Notes: a model not told the origin generated them from the sequence alone. DNA of 64,000 nucleotides from Rhizopus arrhizus (GCA_024220505.1 JAKZZE010000014.1:372001-436000); one strand, 5' to 3'. Counted from the first letter of the stretch, positions 44,689 to 56,367 are shown. Numbers and translations are program-made.

Positions 44689-46239
44689 ATATCCTCCTCT
44701 TTGTTACAAAATATTAAGGGTTCATTGGGTGGAAATTTGGTCATGCCTAATAATACAAAATCTTTTGCTCGCTTGCCAGTCTTTGTGCTTACATCATATC
44801 GAGTAATCAATTCTGCAATCATATATTTGATTTCGTTCACTGCAAAATAACGACCTGGGCAGGCATGAGCACCTATACCAAACGAAAGATGGTTTAAACC
44901 GATCGTGGTTGACTTGAGTGAAATGTTTTCCTTTGTGAATCGATAAGGATCAAATGTATTGAGATCGGCTGATTGGATATAGGCTGGATCATGATAAGCT
45001 TGATCATGATGAGCTTGATCCAAGGCAAGCACCACCATGGCGCCCTCTGGTACGATGTGGCCTGAAGAAAGCAAGGTGTCACGCATCGTAAGATGAGGCA
45101 AACCGAGGTAGTCGGCATTGCATCGAAATACTTCTCTGAGAAATGAGTCCATCAGGGTCAAGGTTGCTACACTTTCGGGTGTCAAGTCGCCTTGGAGTGT
45201 CTTCAATTCCTCTCGAAGGGCTTGTACTAATTCAGGTCGACAGGCCAATTCATGCAGAGACAGTGTAGCAAAATGAGAGGTGGTATGAATGCTAGCTAAA
45301 GCAACGTCCTTGAAATGATAAGCCACATCGGCTACTGGACGAAGGGTCCCATCTTCCTTAGGCACACTGAGTGCCATGGTAGCAAAGGTTGGTTCAATTT
45401 CAGCACCTGCTCGTGCCTTTTCCAGTTCGGGTACAAGACGAGTCATAATCAAGTCCATCTCGTGCTCAACAGAAAAGTAATTACGAAGCACGTACTGACC
45501 TAGCCAACCGGGTAACAAAGTCAGAGCGATACCGGCACGAATGATCTTGCGAGTAAAAACAGCCATTCCTTTGATAAATTCCTTATCATGATCAATATGG
45601 CTCACGGCAAAGCAAGGACAAGAGATACAGGAAACAACATAACTTAATGTCTCGAGCATATTGACCGTACGTTTTTCACCTTTTGGTATGTTTAATACTT
45701 CGCCAAGTCCTCTTTTTAATGCTGTTTGAATGCGTTCTGAGAAAATGACAATTTGGTGTTCTTTAAAGTTATGCTTGATGGGATAACTCACTACGGATAA
45801 GAATGAGCATACTTGTGTACATTCCATTTTTAACTTCATTACCCGGATTCTTTGCTCGTGGGCTTACTTTTTCTGCTGTAAATTTATGCCCGTAAGATAG
45901 TTCAACAATTCGACTGGTAGGTACAAGATTTTCGACACCTTTTGGGAAATTAAAATCTTTGGTGGCTTTCATTACCTCTGGAATCAATTCACCTGTGACA
46001 ACAACAAGAGTGCCTTGTCCAGGTAATTTTAAACGGAAGCAGGGTCCATATTTGTCTTTCGCATGCTGGATAAATTCTCTAGGGTTGTGTTGTAATTGAA
46101 GTAAGTGGCCCAGAAAAGGAAGTGAGCCTTTAACAAGAGGAGGCAAATTGGATTTATCGGAATTCTTCGGTAACAATTTCCAAAGTAAAAAGGTTGCAGC
46201 AGCTACTGCAGATAATGTCAAATACTTATTATGTGTCAT
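44685..46239 (-). CDS. Cytochrome P450 monooxygenase
   Basis: Two exons, 46239-45843 and 45790-44685 (52-bp intron), give 500 residues. An N-terminal hydrophobic anchor is followed by the Pro-rich hinge and LPFLGHLLQL. The I-helix segment reads IHTTSHF in place of the usual AGxxT, with the TT pair retained. ExxR is in FLREVFR. The haem-binding loop FGIGAHACPG has Cys443. The sequence after the haem loop (RYFAVNEIKYM) resembles microsomal fungal P450s that oxidise terpenoids or fatty acids, but the substrate is not predictable. Upstream of the ATG, at 46384-46408, are two palindromes that may be regulatory. The 3' end overlaps G-alpha by 4 bp. Confidence 0.92.
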
Positions 46240-47300
46240 GATTGAATATATAAAAAAAAAAGAAAGAAAGAGTTTATATATTTTTTAATTTATTTGTTCT
46301 TTTTCAACTTGAATTTTAAACGCAAATCACTGTATGTTTTTCCCGTGTCTCAGTTATTGTGTGATATATCCGCGCTATTCAAGTCATAGATTCAGTCTAT
46401 GAGCTCATGAATGACAGCAAAGTAGTTCAATGTCCGTTTCAACAAACTTTAATTGGTTACTTTTATTTATTTAAGCTCTTATTTGTTCGGTGCTCGGTAA
46501 AAGTCAAGGAGCCATCCTTATCTAGTAGATTATTGGTTGACAGCTTTTCTCCTTTTATACATTTACTTGTACACCATTCCCAGAAATTAAAGTTACTGTG
46601 ACTTGTCGCAATTACATATAAACTGTATTATTAAATTTTACAAAATGCGACTTCAATTTCTGGAAATAGCGTAATTCTACCAATTGGATCATAGTGCCTG
46701 CTTATTGTTTACAAGCAAATGTAAATACTTATCTCTAGTAGTATATGCGACATAACTGGGCTGAGTTATGCTGAGCTATGCTGAGCTATACTGAGCTACG
46801 CTTGAACCTGATCCGCGGATAGGTCCGCCTTGAGGAGGATTTTTTGATTCTTTATCAGCATGTTCGCAAAAGAGTTTGTTCGATAGCTGAAAGCTGAAGG
46901 GAGGATGTATGGCATGACTATTGATAGTTAGACCTGGAGAACAAAATAGTAAATGTTATTATACTAGAATCTTCTTGAATCTTTATTTTATAGTGTATTC
47001 AAAGATATATAAGAGCGAAATGAAAATTTTAAAGAGTAATCGAATTTAAGCTTGGTCAGAATTTAAAATAAAGAAGGAAGAGAAAATAAATCATATATTA
47101 AAAAAAATGAAAGGTGGGGATAATGGCATTTCCTATTATGTTATTCAGGTCTAATTATTAGCTATAGATCGAGAAAATTCTCTTAAGAATTGCTTGAGAC
47201 CGTCAGAACAAAATAGGAAATGTTATCATGCTAATCCAGAGAAAAGTTATTCGAAGCATCAAAGGATTCATCATCATTAGAACCATAGAGGCCTGTAGAA
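46240..47300. other. Intergenic region with short repeats
   Basis: Upstream of P450. Contains an inverted repeat TCATAGA/TCTATGA, the palindrome ATGAGCTCAT (about 46399-46408), a four-unit 10-bp tandem repeat (46763-46803) and a direct repeat around GAACAAAATAG at about 46937 and 47207. No gene. Confidence 0.5.
46763..46803 (+). repeat. 10-bp tandem repeat, four units
   Basis: Units resemble GCTGAGCTAT with one or two changes each. Confidence 0.7.
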
Positions 47301-47319
47301 GTAAAGTCCATCATAGCCA

Positions 47320-47960
47320 TTTGATTACGTTGACAATGATCTTGAAAAGTACCTGACGAAGCCTAGTCGCCAAGAGCCACAATATGATCTATGGAGATAC
47401 CCTAATCTAGGAGTCTAGAAGACGCTAAAGATCGAATAGAAACCCAAGATTCCGAGGTGGACAAAGAGATGAACTCACAGTGAAACCAAGAAGACAAAGT
47501 TCCCGCAGATAACGATTGTCGGATGTTGTTGGATTTGATGAATAATTGAAAATTTGTAGGACGAGCCTATAAATCAGAATGATCTCGTAATGCTTTAAAA
47601 CATTGGACTGGATACAGTTTTTGATCACTTGTATGTGGGTGGACAGTAAAAGGCTTGTTGATACGTTATTTCCTGCGAGTTTTCTTGGGATAGATCACTT
47701 GAAATTTAAGACAAACATCGGATTCATGAATTTTACAAGAAGAAAAGGAAATTCGAGCCAAGTCAGAAGGTCTTAAGAACGCATTCATAGTCAGGAGAAA
47801 AGCCAAATTTTGTTATAACAATTTGACAGAAGTATTAGATCGAGAGGGAATCGAACGAGCATAGTCTAAGGAAGGAGTCATATCCACTTGTTTTCAATGA
47901 ATTGAATCGGGAAGAACTTGTCCTGAGAGAGAGTCCAGATAGGAATTAATCAAAAAATCT
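47320..47960 (-). pseudogene. Decayed tyrosine recombinase of a DIRS-like retroelement
   Basis: Minus-strand translation shows, in order, LAFLLTMNAFLRPSDLARI, then PVQCFKALRDHSDL, VSIRSLASSR and a GDxASSGTFQDH block. These fit the C-terminal recombinase of DIRS-type retrotransposons (conserved Arg region, H-x-x-R-like block, final block that precedes the catalytic Tyr). Several in-frame stops (after SIH, LL, RRK, DL, LLD) show decay. No reverse transcriptase was seen beside it. Confidence 0.65.
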
Positions 47961-47983
47961 TCATTGATACCAAGGAGGTTATC

Positions 47984-48679
47984 ATGAAGATGAGCAACTG
48001 TCGCATGAACCGTCTTGAGGGTAGCAACCTGGAAATTATGAGTCTATCGGATAGTCACCAAGAAATTTACCAAATCTGCACCAAAGAAAGCTGTGTAGAA
48101 TACTTGATTGTGATTAGCCCATTCCAGGAAACGCAATTGGTTTTTACGATATGCCTTGGTGAACTGGCAGACTCTGTAAAAAACCTGGTACATGGGAGAG
48201 CAGCAACAGAAATTTTCGAACAACTCCTTACCATCAAATCAGGAGAGCTATCAACAGAGGAAGTCAACCAACTTTTGGATGAAGCGTTGGAAAGTGCCAA
48301 GCGACTTGCAATCCATGCCTGGGTTCAAAGTAAACAACTTGATGAAGATGCTAAAGACTACGCCATTAGAACACTTAGATTGCCCCCAAGTCTTAAACAC
48401 TTGGAAGCAAAGGGATCAGGAAGCAAGCGAGAAGCCTTTACCGAAGAGTTTATTGCAAAGTACAATGAAGCTAACTACCAGCAACGAGTGCTTAGAGCAG
48501 CAGTCACCAGTACCCCAGCTGGAAGAGGTCGAGGAGGATATCAGTCGACTTCAACTTGGAACAACACTCGAGGAGGATGTGGATTCTATGGACGAGGTGG
48601 AACAAAAAACTATTTTTTGGGAGGGGACGTGGGGCTCCAACCTTCAACAAAAAAAAGCGCACATTTTAGAGAAATCTAA
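47984..48679 (+). pseudogene. DIRS-type gag-like fragment
   Basis: 231-residue frame. The segment ELADSVKNLVHGRAATEIFEQL, the following LDEALESAKRLAIHAW and an Arg/Gly-rich tail (GRGRGGYQ) resemble ORF1/gag of DIRS-like elements in related fungi, from general familiarity. The first 50 residues look unrelated. It points away from the recombinase relic 24 bp to its left, unlike the normal same-strand order, so the pair is a rearranged remnant. The frame itself is intact. Confidence 0.5.
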
Positions 48680-48870
48680 AAGCATTACAGGTTTTGGCGG
48701 ATATTGCCACTAACTTTACAGTGTTTGAAATAGCATTGGCATTGTTTTAATGTAGAGTTTTCATTCTTTGATAAATACTTTACAGTGTTTGACTGACGCA
48801 TTTATTAGGTTTTTTTCAATAAAATTTGCGGGATTGACAAACGGATGTTTTATAAAAGTTTGTTTTATAG

Positions 48871-49428
48871 AAAAAAAAGATTATAAAGCAATATGTTATA
48901 ATTATTGTTGCCTTTGGTACTTTTGTTCTTATCTTAAATTACTTACTGCCTCACGATAATTTGAACTTGTAAGGTCTAACTTTATGTGCCCTGTATGTTC
49001 CCATCCAATCTTTGCACATTCAATCCATTTAATATACATGTTCTTTATGTTTCTATAACTCAATCCGTTTTTTATGATGTGTTTCTTATGTTCCTATACA
49101 CCTAATCCACTTTTAGTGTTCCTTAGTTTTGAATAAAAGTTGGGACACTCTTTTCAAATCGGGACAATGTGTTAAATATGGGACAATGAATAAAAAATGG
49201 GTGACTTGGTAGGAATTATAGCTTCTTTATTTCATATTTTCATAGTTTTTTGTCCAAGTTCACCACCAAGTTCACCACCAAGTTCATCGATTTTACAACC
49301 CTCTTTTATTTCTTTCTTTGATCTTTAATTCCATGGGCTCACCGTTTTCATTTCAAAGAAACAACTATTAGGTTGAATAAAGGCAAGTGGAAGCTTAACG
49401 ATTTTTTTTGTGAATACTAATGATTATT
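48871..49428 (+). repeat. Left 558-bp TIR with subterminal repeats
   Basis: Includes diverged units around ATGTTCCTATA...AATCC (about 48990-49130), three GGGACA boxes (49141-49190) and three 12-bp units of AAGTTCACCACC (49256-49290). Such clustered subterminal repeats often serve as transposase sites. Confidence 0.85.
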
Positions 49429-49429
49429 T

Positions 49430-50030
49430 AATAATCTGTTCAGATCTTGTTTGCTATTACTGTAATCGCTGAAATATCGTCCTCATACAAGTCTTCAATA
49501 CATACAAATATTTTCCTAATGCTTCCACTTTGTTTACATTGACGTTTCAAAGATGTGACAATATTCAAGTTCAAACTTGCTACAGCTCCATTGTTCCACA
49601 CTTGAGTTGCGATGTGCTTGAAAAGCTTCGACGCGGCCACAACATCGGAATCTCTATCTTGATTATGGGAGCGATCCGCTATTGTCCATGCTGTTCAAGG
49701 TCTTGATCGAACATCATTAGTAAACTTGGCCGAGAATCGGTAACACAGGTAGGTGGACAATCGATTGAACTTGGATCTCAGTTGGCGCAACTGAGCATGC
49801 TCATCGAACGGATAAAGTGTTGATGAGAAGATCTAATTCCATCAAATTGTGTATTTGCTTTCGTCATTATTTCAATTTCTTCAAGTTTGTGCTTTTCAAT
49901 AAAAATTCTTGTGCTCCTACTTGGTATGAACCCATTCGAGCTAGAGACGCCGACAATTGGTAATTGACTGCTGCCCAGGCGTGTAGATGAAGTGAACAAA
50001 ACGTTTATGGTTTTGGTTCCCAACACTAAT
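49430..50030 (-). pseudogene. Broken coding sequence inside the 558-bp-TIR element
   Basis: Two minus-strand open pieces (50026-49778 and 49640-49440) read toward the left TIR with stops between. Segments such as TRIFIEKHKLEEIEIMTK and VCIEDLYEDDISAITVIA look protein-like, but no family is recognised. Possibly a decayed element gene or a captured host gene. Confidence 0.35.
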
Positions 50031-50408
50031 TTTTTAACATTATCATGATCAATTAAGCATAATTCTATATTTTGGTATCTAGTATCAGTGTGAAGTAAAG
50101 AGGACTGGGGGATGTTTCCTTTCGTTAATTATGTTTTCTCATAGTGTGCGTCCAGTGATGGGAGCCTTGAATAGATCTCCCCACCGAGAATAAGCAATGA
50201 CTTGTTTCCCTCCACAAAAACAGCTTCTTCCAGCAAATGAGCGCATATTTTAACTGACATTGAATTTAAGGTCCAACTGCTGTTTAGCCAAAATGAAGCC
50301 TAATAGCCCAACTCGATATAATTTGACTTTGATAGTAACGTCCTACAATGGGTATCCAATATGATATTTCGGATTGAACATGGTAATAGATCGGGTTGAC
50401 TGTCTCCA

Positions 50409-50862
50409 TCAATTTTTTTTTCTCTTTTTTGGAATGGAGATAAATGACGACAGTTGGTTTTCTACTTCAAAAGTCATCATGTTGCCAATGACTTTTGGTG
50501 CAGCCAACAAGTAGTGTTCTTTCCCTTCACGGTCAACGTAAACCACAGGTTCCAAATCCCCTAATTCAGCTATTAACAGTTTTTTCTCTTGCTCTTTTTC
50601 AGGCTGCTGTAGTGCATTAAATGCCGATAGTCTTTTAATGTTGTCTTCATCCTTCATTTGATCTTTCGGTTGTAATGGCATTGTCTTGACATCTAAAATT
50701 ATATTAACAGCGTCATCCTCGACTAAGCTATCATCATCTGAATCACTGTTGTCGTGCTTTTTTTTCACGGGTCTTTTCAATGAATCAGGATTAGGATAGT
50801 GGTTCTCATCACAATATGGACAAACAAAAACCCCTTTATCATTTCTAATCACCGTTTTTGAG
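50409..50862 (-). CDS. Zinc-finger-like protein of the TIR element
   Basis: About 150 codons on the minus strand, beginning after a splice-acceptor-like TTTAATAG at the inner edge of the right TIR. No ATG precedes the conserved part, so a 5' exon inside the TIR is likely. FVCPYC and LKRPVKKKH outline a C2H2 finger in which the first zinc His is replaced by Pro. An Asp/Ser-rich acidic stretch follows, then a C-terminal PKKRKKN that looks like a nuclear localisation signal. Function unknown. Confidence 0.45.
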
Positions 50863-50873
50863 ACTATTAAATA

Positions 50874-51432
50874 AAATAATCATTAGTATTCACAAAAAAA
50901 ATCGTTAAGCTTCCACTTGCCTTTATTCAACCTAATAGTTGTTTCTTTGAAATGAAAACGGTGAGCCCATGGAATTAAAGATCAAAGAAAGAAATAAAAG
51001 AGGGTTGTAAAATCGATGAACTTGGTGGTGAACTTGGTGGTGAACTTGGACAAAAAACTATGAAAATATGAAATAAAGAAGCTATAATTCCTACCAAGTC
51101 ACCCATTTTTTATTCATTGTCCCATATTTAACACATTGTCCCGATTTGAAAAGAGTGTCCCAACTTTTATTCAAAACTAAGGAACACTAAAAGTGGATTA
51201 GGTGTATAGGAACATAAGAAACACATCATAAAAAACGGATTGAGTTATAGAAACATAAAGAACATGTATATTAAATGGATTGAATGTGCAAAGATTGGAT
51301 GGGAACATACAGGGCACATAAAGTTAGACCTTACAAGTTCAAATTATCGTGAGGCAGTAAGTAATTTAAGATAAGAACAAAAGTACCAAAGGCAACAATA
51401 ATTATAACATATTGCTTTATAATCTTTTTTTT
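50874..51432 (-). repeat. Right 558-bp TIR
   Basis: Inverted partner of 48871-49428, with the same GGGACA and AAGTTCACCACC subterminal repeats. Ends about 100 bp from the stop codon of the methionyl-tRNA synthetase gene. Confidence 0.85.
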
Positions 51433-51536
51433 TTTTTTAAAAAAAAAAAAGAAAAAAGGTGTTTGTCTAGTCAATATCTAAGTTTTATTATTATTATTGA
51501 ACAATTAAATACTGTATCTTTTTACGCAAGCTATCA

Positions 51537-53625
51537 TTAAAGCCTGGGAAATAAGACAGTATTCCTTTCACCCAATGGCCTTTCAACATCTTTCAATGTT
51601 TTAGCATCTTTAAAATATCTTTCCTCGCGAGATACACCAAGATCATTCAGTAGTTTATCCATCTTTGTAGGCATTACAGGCTGTAAAAGAATGCCTGCAA
51701 TACGACAGGCCTCTAATGAATAAGACAAAACTGTATCCAATCTTTCCTTCTCTTCAGGCTTTTTCACTAAATTCCAAGGTTCATTGTGTGTAAAGTGTTT
51801 GTTGGCCTTTGAAGATTGTAAGCAAAAATACAGCGTAAACTATCTTATCTTATTTCGTTTACCTCTGATAACATGTTGAAAACATACGAGAATGCCTTTG
51901 TAAATTCACGTTCTTCAAAGGCTTTATCAAAATTATCTATTTTCTCAAAGAATTACGCATTTAAAACATAACAATAAAGAATTTTTTTTCTTTACCTGCA
52001 ACTTCGGTTAGCATTGTATGTAATGTTTGATCATTACTGTTGACAGCCTTCCTTATAGGAACCCTTTCGCTTGAAAGCAAAGATTTTGATGTGGCACGAC
52101 TAAACAAGTTGCCCAATTGGCCAGCTAAATCCTTTGTATACATCATTTTAATTACATCCTCAGAATAATCTATAGATTCATTTGTTAGTTCTTCAATATA
52201 CTCACACAAAAGCTAAAAGTCTTACCAGAATCATCTACAATCCCACCATTACGAACCAAGTAGTAGCGAACAGGATCAATACCATATCGTTTTAATACCT
52301 GAAAGGGATCTGCCACGTTTCCTTTACTTTTAGACATTTTTTGCTTTTGCATAGTCCAATGAGCATGAACTAAAAGTTGCTTTGGTAATGGTAAACCAGC
52401 AGCCATCAAAAAAGCTGGCCAATAGATAGCATGAAATCTAAATATAAAAAGGTTTATCATTTTAACTAAATCCATCTCTCTTTCTAGCCCTTTTCTTTTT
52501 ACTTTATAATATCTTTTCCAACTACTTGTACATCAGGTGGAAAAGTACTTCTTAATTTAGAATCACTTGTCCAAGGATAACCTGTTGCTGTAAGATAATT
52601 TGTCAATGCATCTAACCAAACATAAATTGAATGTTCGGGATCATTAGGTACTTGAATTCCCCAGTGAAGACGTGCTCTTAGTCTAGACACAGACAGATCA
52701 GGAAGATCACCTTGAAGGTAAGAAATAACTTCATTTCTTCTATTATTGGGTACAATCACATTTGGGTTATCATTGATCCACTTTAAGATGTCTTTTTGAA
52801 ATAAGGATAGCTTAAACTTATAATTTTCTTCAGATGTCCATTCAACGCGTTGTCCTGACTCAATAGCCACCATTATCTTTTCTCCTGTCTTTTCGTCTAT
52901 TGCTTCCTGGACTTGATTAGCTGTATAAAATGCTTCATCCGAAACAGCGTACCATCCTTCATGCTTTCCTTTATAAATATAACCGTTTTTTTGAAGTTGA
53001 TTCTAAGAATACTTAGTAACATGGCTTTATAACAACAGTGCCCCTCATTTTTTCTTTACCCATAACTCTTTAACAGCTACTGCATGGTCTTTACTGGTAG
53101 TACGTTGGAAACTTGTGTATTCGATATTAGCAGCCTCACATAAACTCTATAAAAAAATAAGCTATGACACGTTTCTGCATAGAAATATATTTTACCTTGA
53201 AGCTTTCTGAAACTTTGTTACAGAAAGCAAGGGGATCCATCTTGTTTTTTTCTGCAGCTTGTTGAATCTACGAAGCAAGTAAGAATAAAAGGTCTTTTGT
53301 GTGCCATTCACAAGAATACCTTCAAACCATGCTCATCTGTTCCGGTTGACATGATTGCTTCCTTTCCGTGTAGCAGGTAATGTCTTCGAATAGTATCTGC
53401 TAATACAGTTGAATAAAGGTGTCCAATATGAGGCACTATAAGTAAAAGTAGCCCATGTCAAAATAAACAAATCAGGGGGTGGTTATATAAAGATCAAGTC
53501 TTGCCTGCATTCACGTAATATATAGGTGTTGTTACATACGCTTTTGTATGATTTCCACGTTGATTAATGAATGGATGTAAAAGATTCACTTTTCTACAAA
53601 CAGTTCCGAATCGAATAATACGCAT
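51537..53625 (-). CDS. MSM1: Mitochondrial methionyl-tRNA synthetase
   Basis: Charges mitochondrial tRNA-Met. Nine exons: 53625-53505, 53435-53320, 53267-53196, 53146-53060, 53002-52503, 52437-52226, 52169-51996, 51936-51863 and 51806-51537, total 541 residues, all phases consistent. A basic presequence ([17 protein letters not shown]) precedes [19 protein letters not shown], the class I HIGH motif. [11 protein letters not shown] and [10 protein letters not shown] are typical MetRS blocks, and KMSKSKGN is the KMSKS loop. The C-terminal helical anticodon domain is present and there is no appended EMAP domain. Intron 1 appears to use a GC donor (G|GCAAGA...TATAG). Another in-frame ATG at 53706 exists, but 53625 gives the better presequence. 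Confidence 0.93.
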
Positions 53626-53790
53626 AATGATTGAGAGATAAAGAAAGAGAAAATTGCTTTTTGAGCGGAGCAAAGTGATAAAGGTCGAAGTATCTTTCAA
53701 AAGCATCCCAAAATGCTAATCTCACTCTGCAACACTTGACACACTTTCATTTGCACTTATAAGTGATTATATAGATCTCATAAAGTTTCT

Positions 53791-53825
<35 letters not shown>

Positions 53826-54459
53826 CTTTTTTTAAAAATGTATAGTACAAATGCCTGTTGCTACATTGCCTTTGAGAAACAAAGTTGACAAGCGTTTTTC
53901 TTTTTCAGATTGAATGTCTCAAAAAAATATTATTAATGAGTTGAATCATGATTTTTTTTTTTTTTACATACATAAAATGCACTGCTTAAAGACATTCAAT
54001 TTCATGTATGGGGATCTTTTGTATAATCTACAGCTTTTGATATTTAACTACTGATTAGAAATAGCAAACAGAGAACATGATAACCATCTGTTATCACAGT
54101 TACAATGCAAAAGAAAAGATCATTTATTAAGATTGTATAAAAACTAAAAACTAGATAAAGATTGTGTTTAAGTATTATTGAGCTTTTAGAAGGCAAAGAG
54201 GAGTGAAGAAATTTATTGGATTTAAAATAGAATTGATCGCAAGCCATTGATAAGTAGCAAAGAGCCAAGTACTTGAATAGCAACCTTTTTGTAAATAGTC
54301 TCTTTTGGAAAGAATAGATTTGATTTTTTTAGAAATAATAATGATAACAATGACAATAATAATAATGATAATGATGATAACAATGACAATAATAATAATA
54401 ATGATAATAAAGAATCACCCTTGAATTACTCTTATAAACACTTTTTCAAGTCTATAGGA
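53626..54459. other. Intergenic region with long T-run and AAT/GAT microsatellite
   Basis: Poly-T at 53793-53825, then an AT-rich stretch with an ATAATAATGATAACAATGAC-type microsatellite at about 54335-54410. A TATA-like TTATAAAC lies at about 54433, some 30 bp before the GC-rich block. Confidence 0.55.
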
Positions 54460-54461
54460 TA

Positions 54462-54740
54462 TGAGTGGTACCCCGAAGGGCGTTCCGTTCACTGTCAGGT
54501 TCTAAGTCTATGTCTGGAATGTTCTGCGAAAGATATACCCTATTTCTAGGGATCACCCTCTCTCAAGCAAAGCGTGACCGGGTCTGTTACTTCGCTTGTT
54601 GTAGCTTCAGATGTCAAGGCATCTTCCGTCTAGCACTAGGATGAACAGAGCGGGTATTACTTTTACTTGAGTTCGCATTCCTCCTTAGAGCTTACAAGTT
54701 CCAGCAGATCATCGTCCCATCCTGCCACAGATTTTAGAAG
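54462..54740 (+). ncRNA. Candidate structured non-coding RNA, class unresolved
   Basis: A block of about 280 bp with near-even base composition in an AT-rich neighbourhood and no long open frame. Potential stems include CCCTA/TAGGG (about 54539-54555), CAAGCAAAG paired with CTTCGCTTG (about 54575-54603) and AGATG/CATCT (about 54610-54626). A TATA-like box lies about 28 bp upstream of 54462 and a B-box-like GAGTTCGCATTCC occurs near 54670. RNase P, RNase MRP, SRP and telomerase RNA were considered; none matched well enough to name. Strand is inferred from the upstream TATA only. Confidence 0.4.
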
Positions 54741-55480
54741 CATAGCAAAGAGGTCATGAAGAGATAGAGAGAGAGAAGAGATTACAAAGATAATAAAGAG
54801 ACCACCAAAAGAGAGCTTTTACAGGAAAGGATTGCTACCAAGTGAACCATACAGACATCAAAACAAGTACAAGAGCAGCCTTAAAGAAAAACCATTTATA
54901 TTGGCACAGGAGAGAATAAACTATTAAACTAGGAGAACAAGTTAATAAAAAGGATAATCCTATTATGAACATTACTTTTTAGCCAAAGAGACAGCAAAAA
55001 AGGATGTTCTTGACCAAGCCTAACAAGACAGACAGAGTAAGCTATTTCAAGAGTGTTAATAAAATAATTATAAAGTACAAAAGAAAAAAATTTACCATTT
55101 TATGAGGCCAAGATATGATTTCTTTTTAACCATTGAAACTAATGGAATGACGCGTTTAACATTGATTTAAACCAAAGGGACCATAGAACGATAAACAAAA
55201 GAGAGCACACCAACTCTTGATGTTAACTGAGACCATATAAAGAGGCAAAGAATAGATGTATTATGTGGGCCATATATTTTTAACGTTGGTTAAAGACCAA
55301 GTTGATAGAAGATAAGAGATTTTAAGAGGCCAAAGAGAGAGAGAGACATGTTTGAAGCACAAAAGTAGCAAAGCATTTGTTTGAGAAGAAGTGTGTTCTT
55401 GACAAAGGACCATAAAAGCCAAGTTTATAATTGAAAAGATAAAGTATTTAAGCCATCAGTTTTAGAGAAGATTGATTGTT
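54741..55480. other. Purine-rich tract with recurring RAGAGGCCAAAGAG-like words
   Basis: About 740 bp strongly enriched in A and G on the plus strand, with many variants of AAGAGACCA, GAGGCCAAAGAG and GAGACCATA spaced irregularly. No open frame. Could be an old degenerated repeat array or transcribed spacer of the RNA candidate. Confidence 0.45.
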
Positions 55481-56325
55481 TGATGAAGAAAGAAAAAAAA
55501 AAGGTTTTTGGACAAAAAGAATTCTTTAAATATTTTTTTTCTTTTTTTTTTTCACATCCTTGATGAGTCATTTTCCTTTTTTTTTCTTAGATTTCTATAA
55601 AACTTTAAAAAACTTGTTTATCCATAAAGAGATGGTAACAAAAAGACAAAGCCACTCTAGACTAACGAGTAAACAAACTTGAATTTATTTTCAACTACAA
55701 TCATTAATATTTCTTACATACAGCAATTTGCTTAAGGAACGTTTTTTTCTTTCTTTCTTTTAAATCCTCCTACTCTCTTTTCATTGTTAAATGAATGACA
55801 CTCTATAATAAACAAGATGGTTGATTGTCTATTTCTTTGTCTGTACAACCGTTGTCTGCATAAATTCATATGAAATTTAAAGACCTATCGTTTTCTTATT
55901 TATTTAAAGGTATTAAAAGCATACAATCAAATAGAAAAAAAAAGCTAATCTTTGTCTCTCTCTTTTTTTTTTGTTTTAATCATATCTTGTGTGAAATGCA
56001 TTTTTTACTTTTCTTTCCTATAAAAATGTGATTTTTTTTAATTAATTTAATTAAAAAAGGGAGAGGAAACACAAGTTTACGCCGAGCTTCATGTGTAACA
56101 ATTTTGAAAAAAAAAATATTAACCTGTCCCCTATTGTTCAGGATACATGAATAAATATTACTTTGTTAATATGGTTTCATTGTACTTTTAATCAATATTC
56201 ACTTATATTCTAGTAAAAAATAGTAATAATGATGGTTAAATATTAAAAAAGAAAAGAAAAGAAAATGAAATAGTCAGTTTATATCATTTTTATTGTTGTT
56301 TGTACTTTTTCATATCTGAGTCTAT

Positions 56326-56367
<42 letters not shown>

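Larger units (their letters stand above)
48871..51432. mobile_element. Non-autonomous-looking DNA element with 558-bp TIRs
   Basis: Arms 48871-49428 and 50874-51432 read as reverse complements with almost no differences. The 1.45-kb interior encodes a 147-codon zinc-finger-like frame and broken frames, all on the minus strand. Outer ends abut A/T runs, hiding any target duplication. No transposase motif was recognised. Confidence 0.75.

Noticed and set aside
54462..54740. Assignment to RNase P RNA from an ACAGAG...TTAC stretch
   Set aside because: The partner CR-I sequence and P4 pairing could not be shown, so only a generic RNA call is kept.
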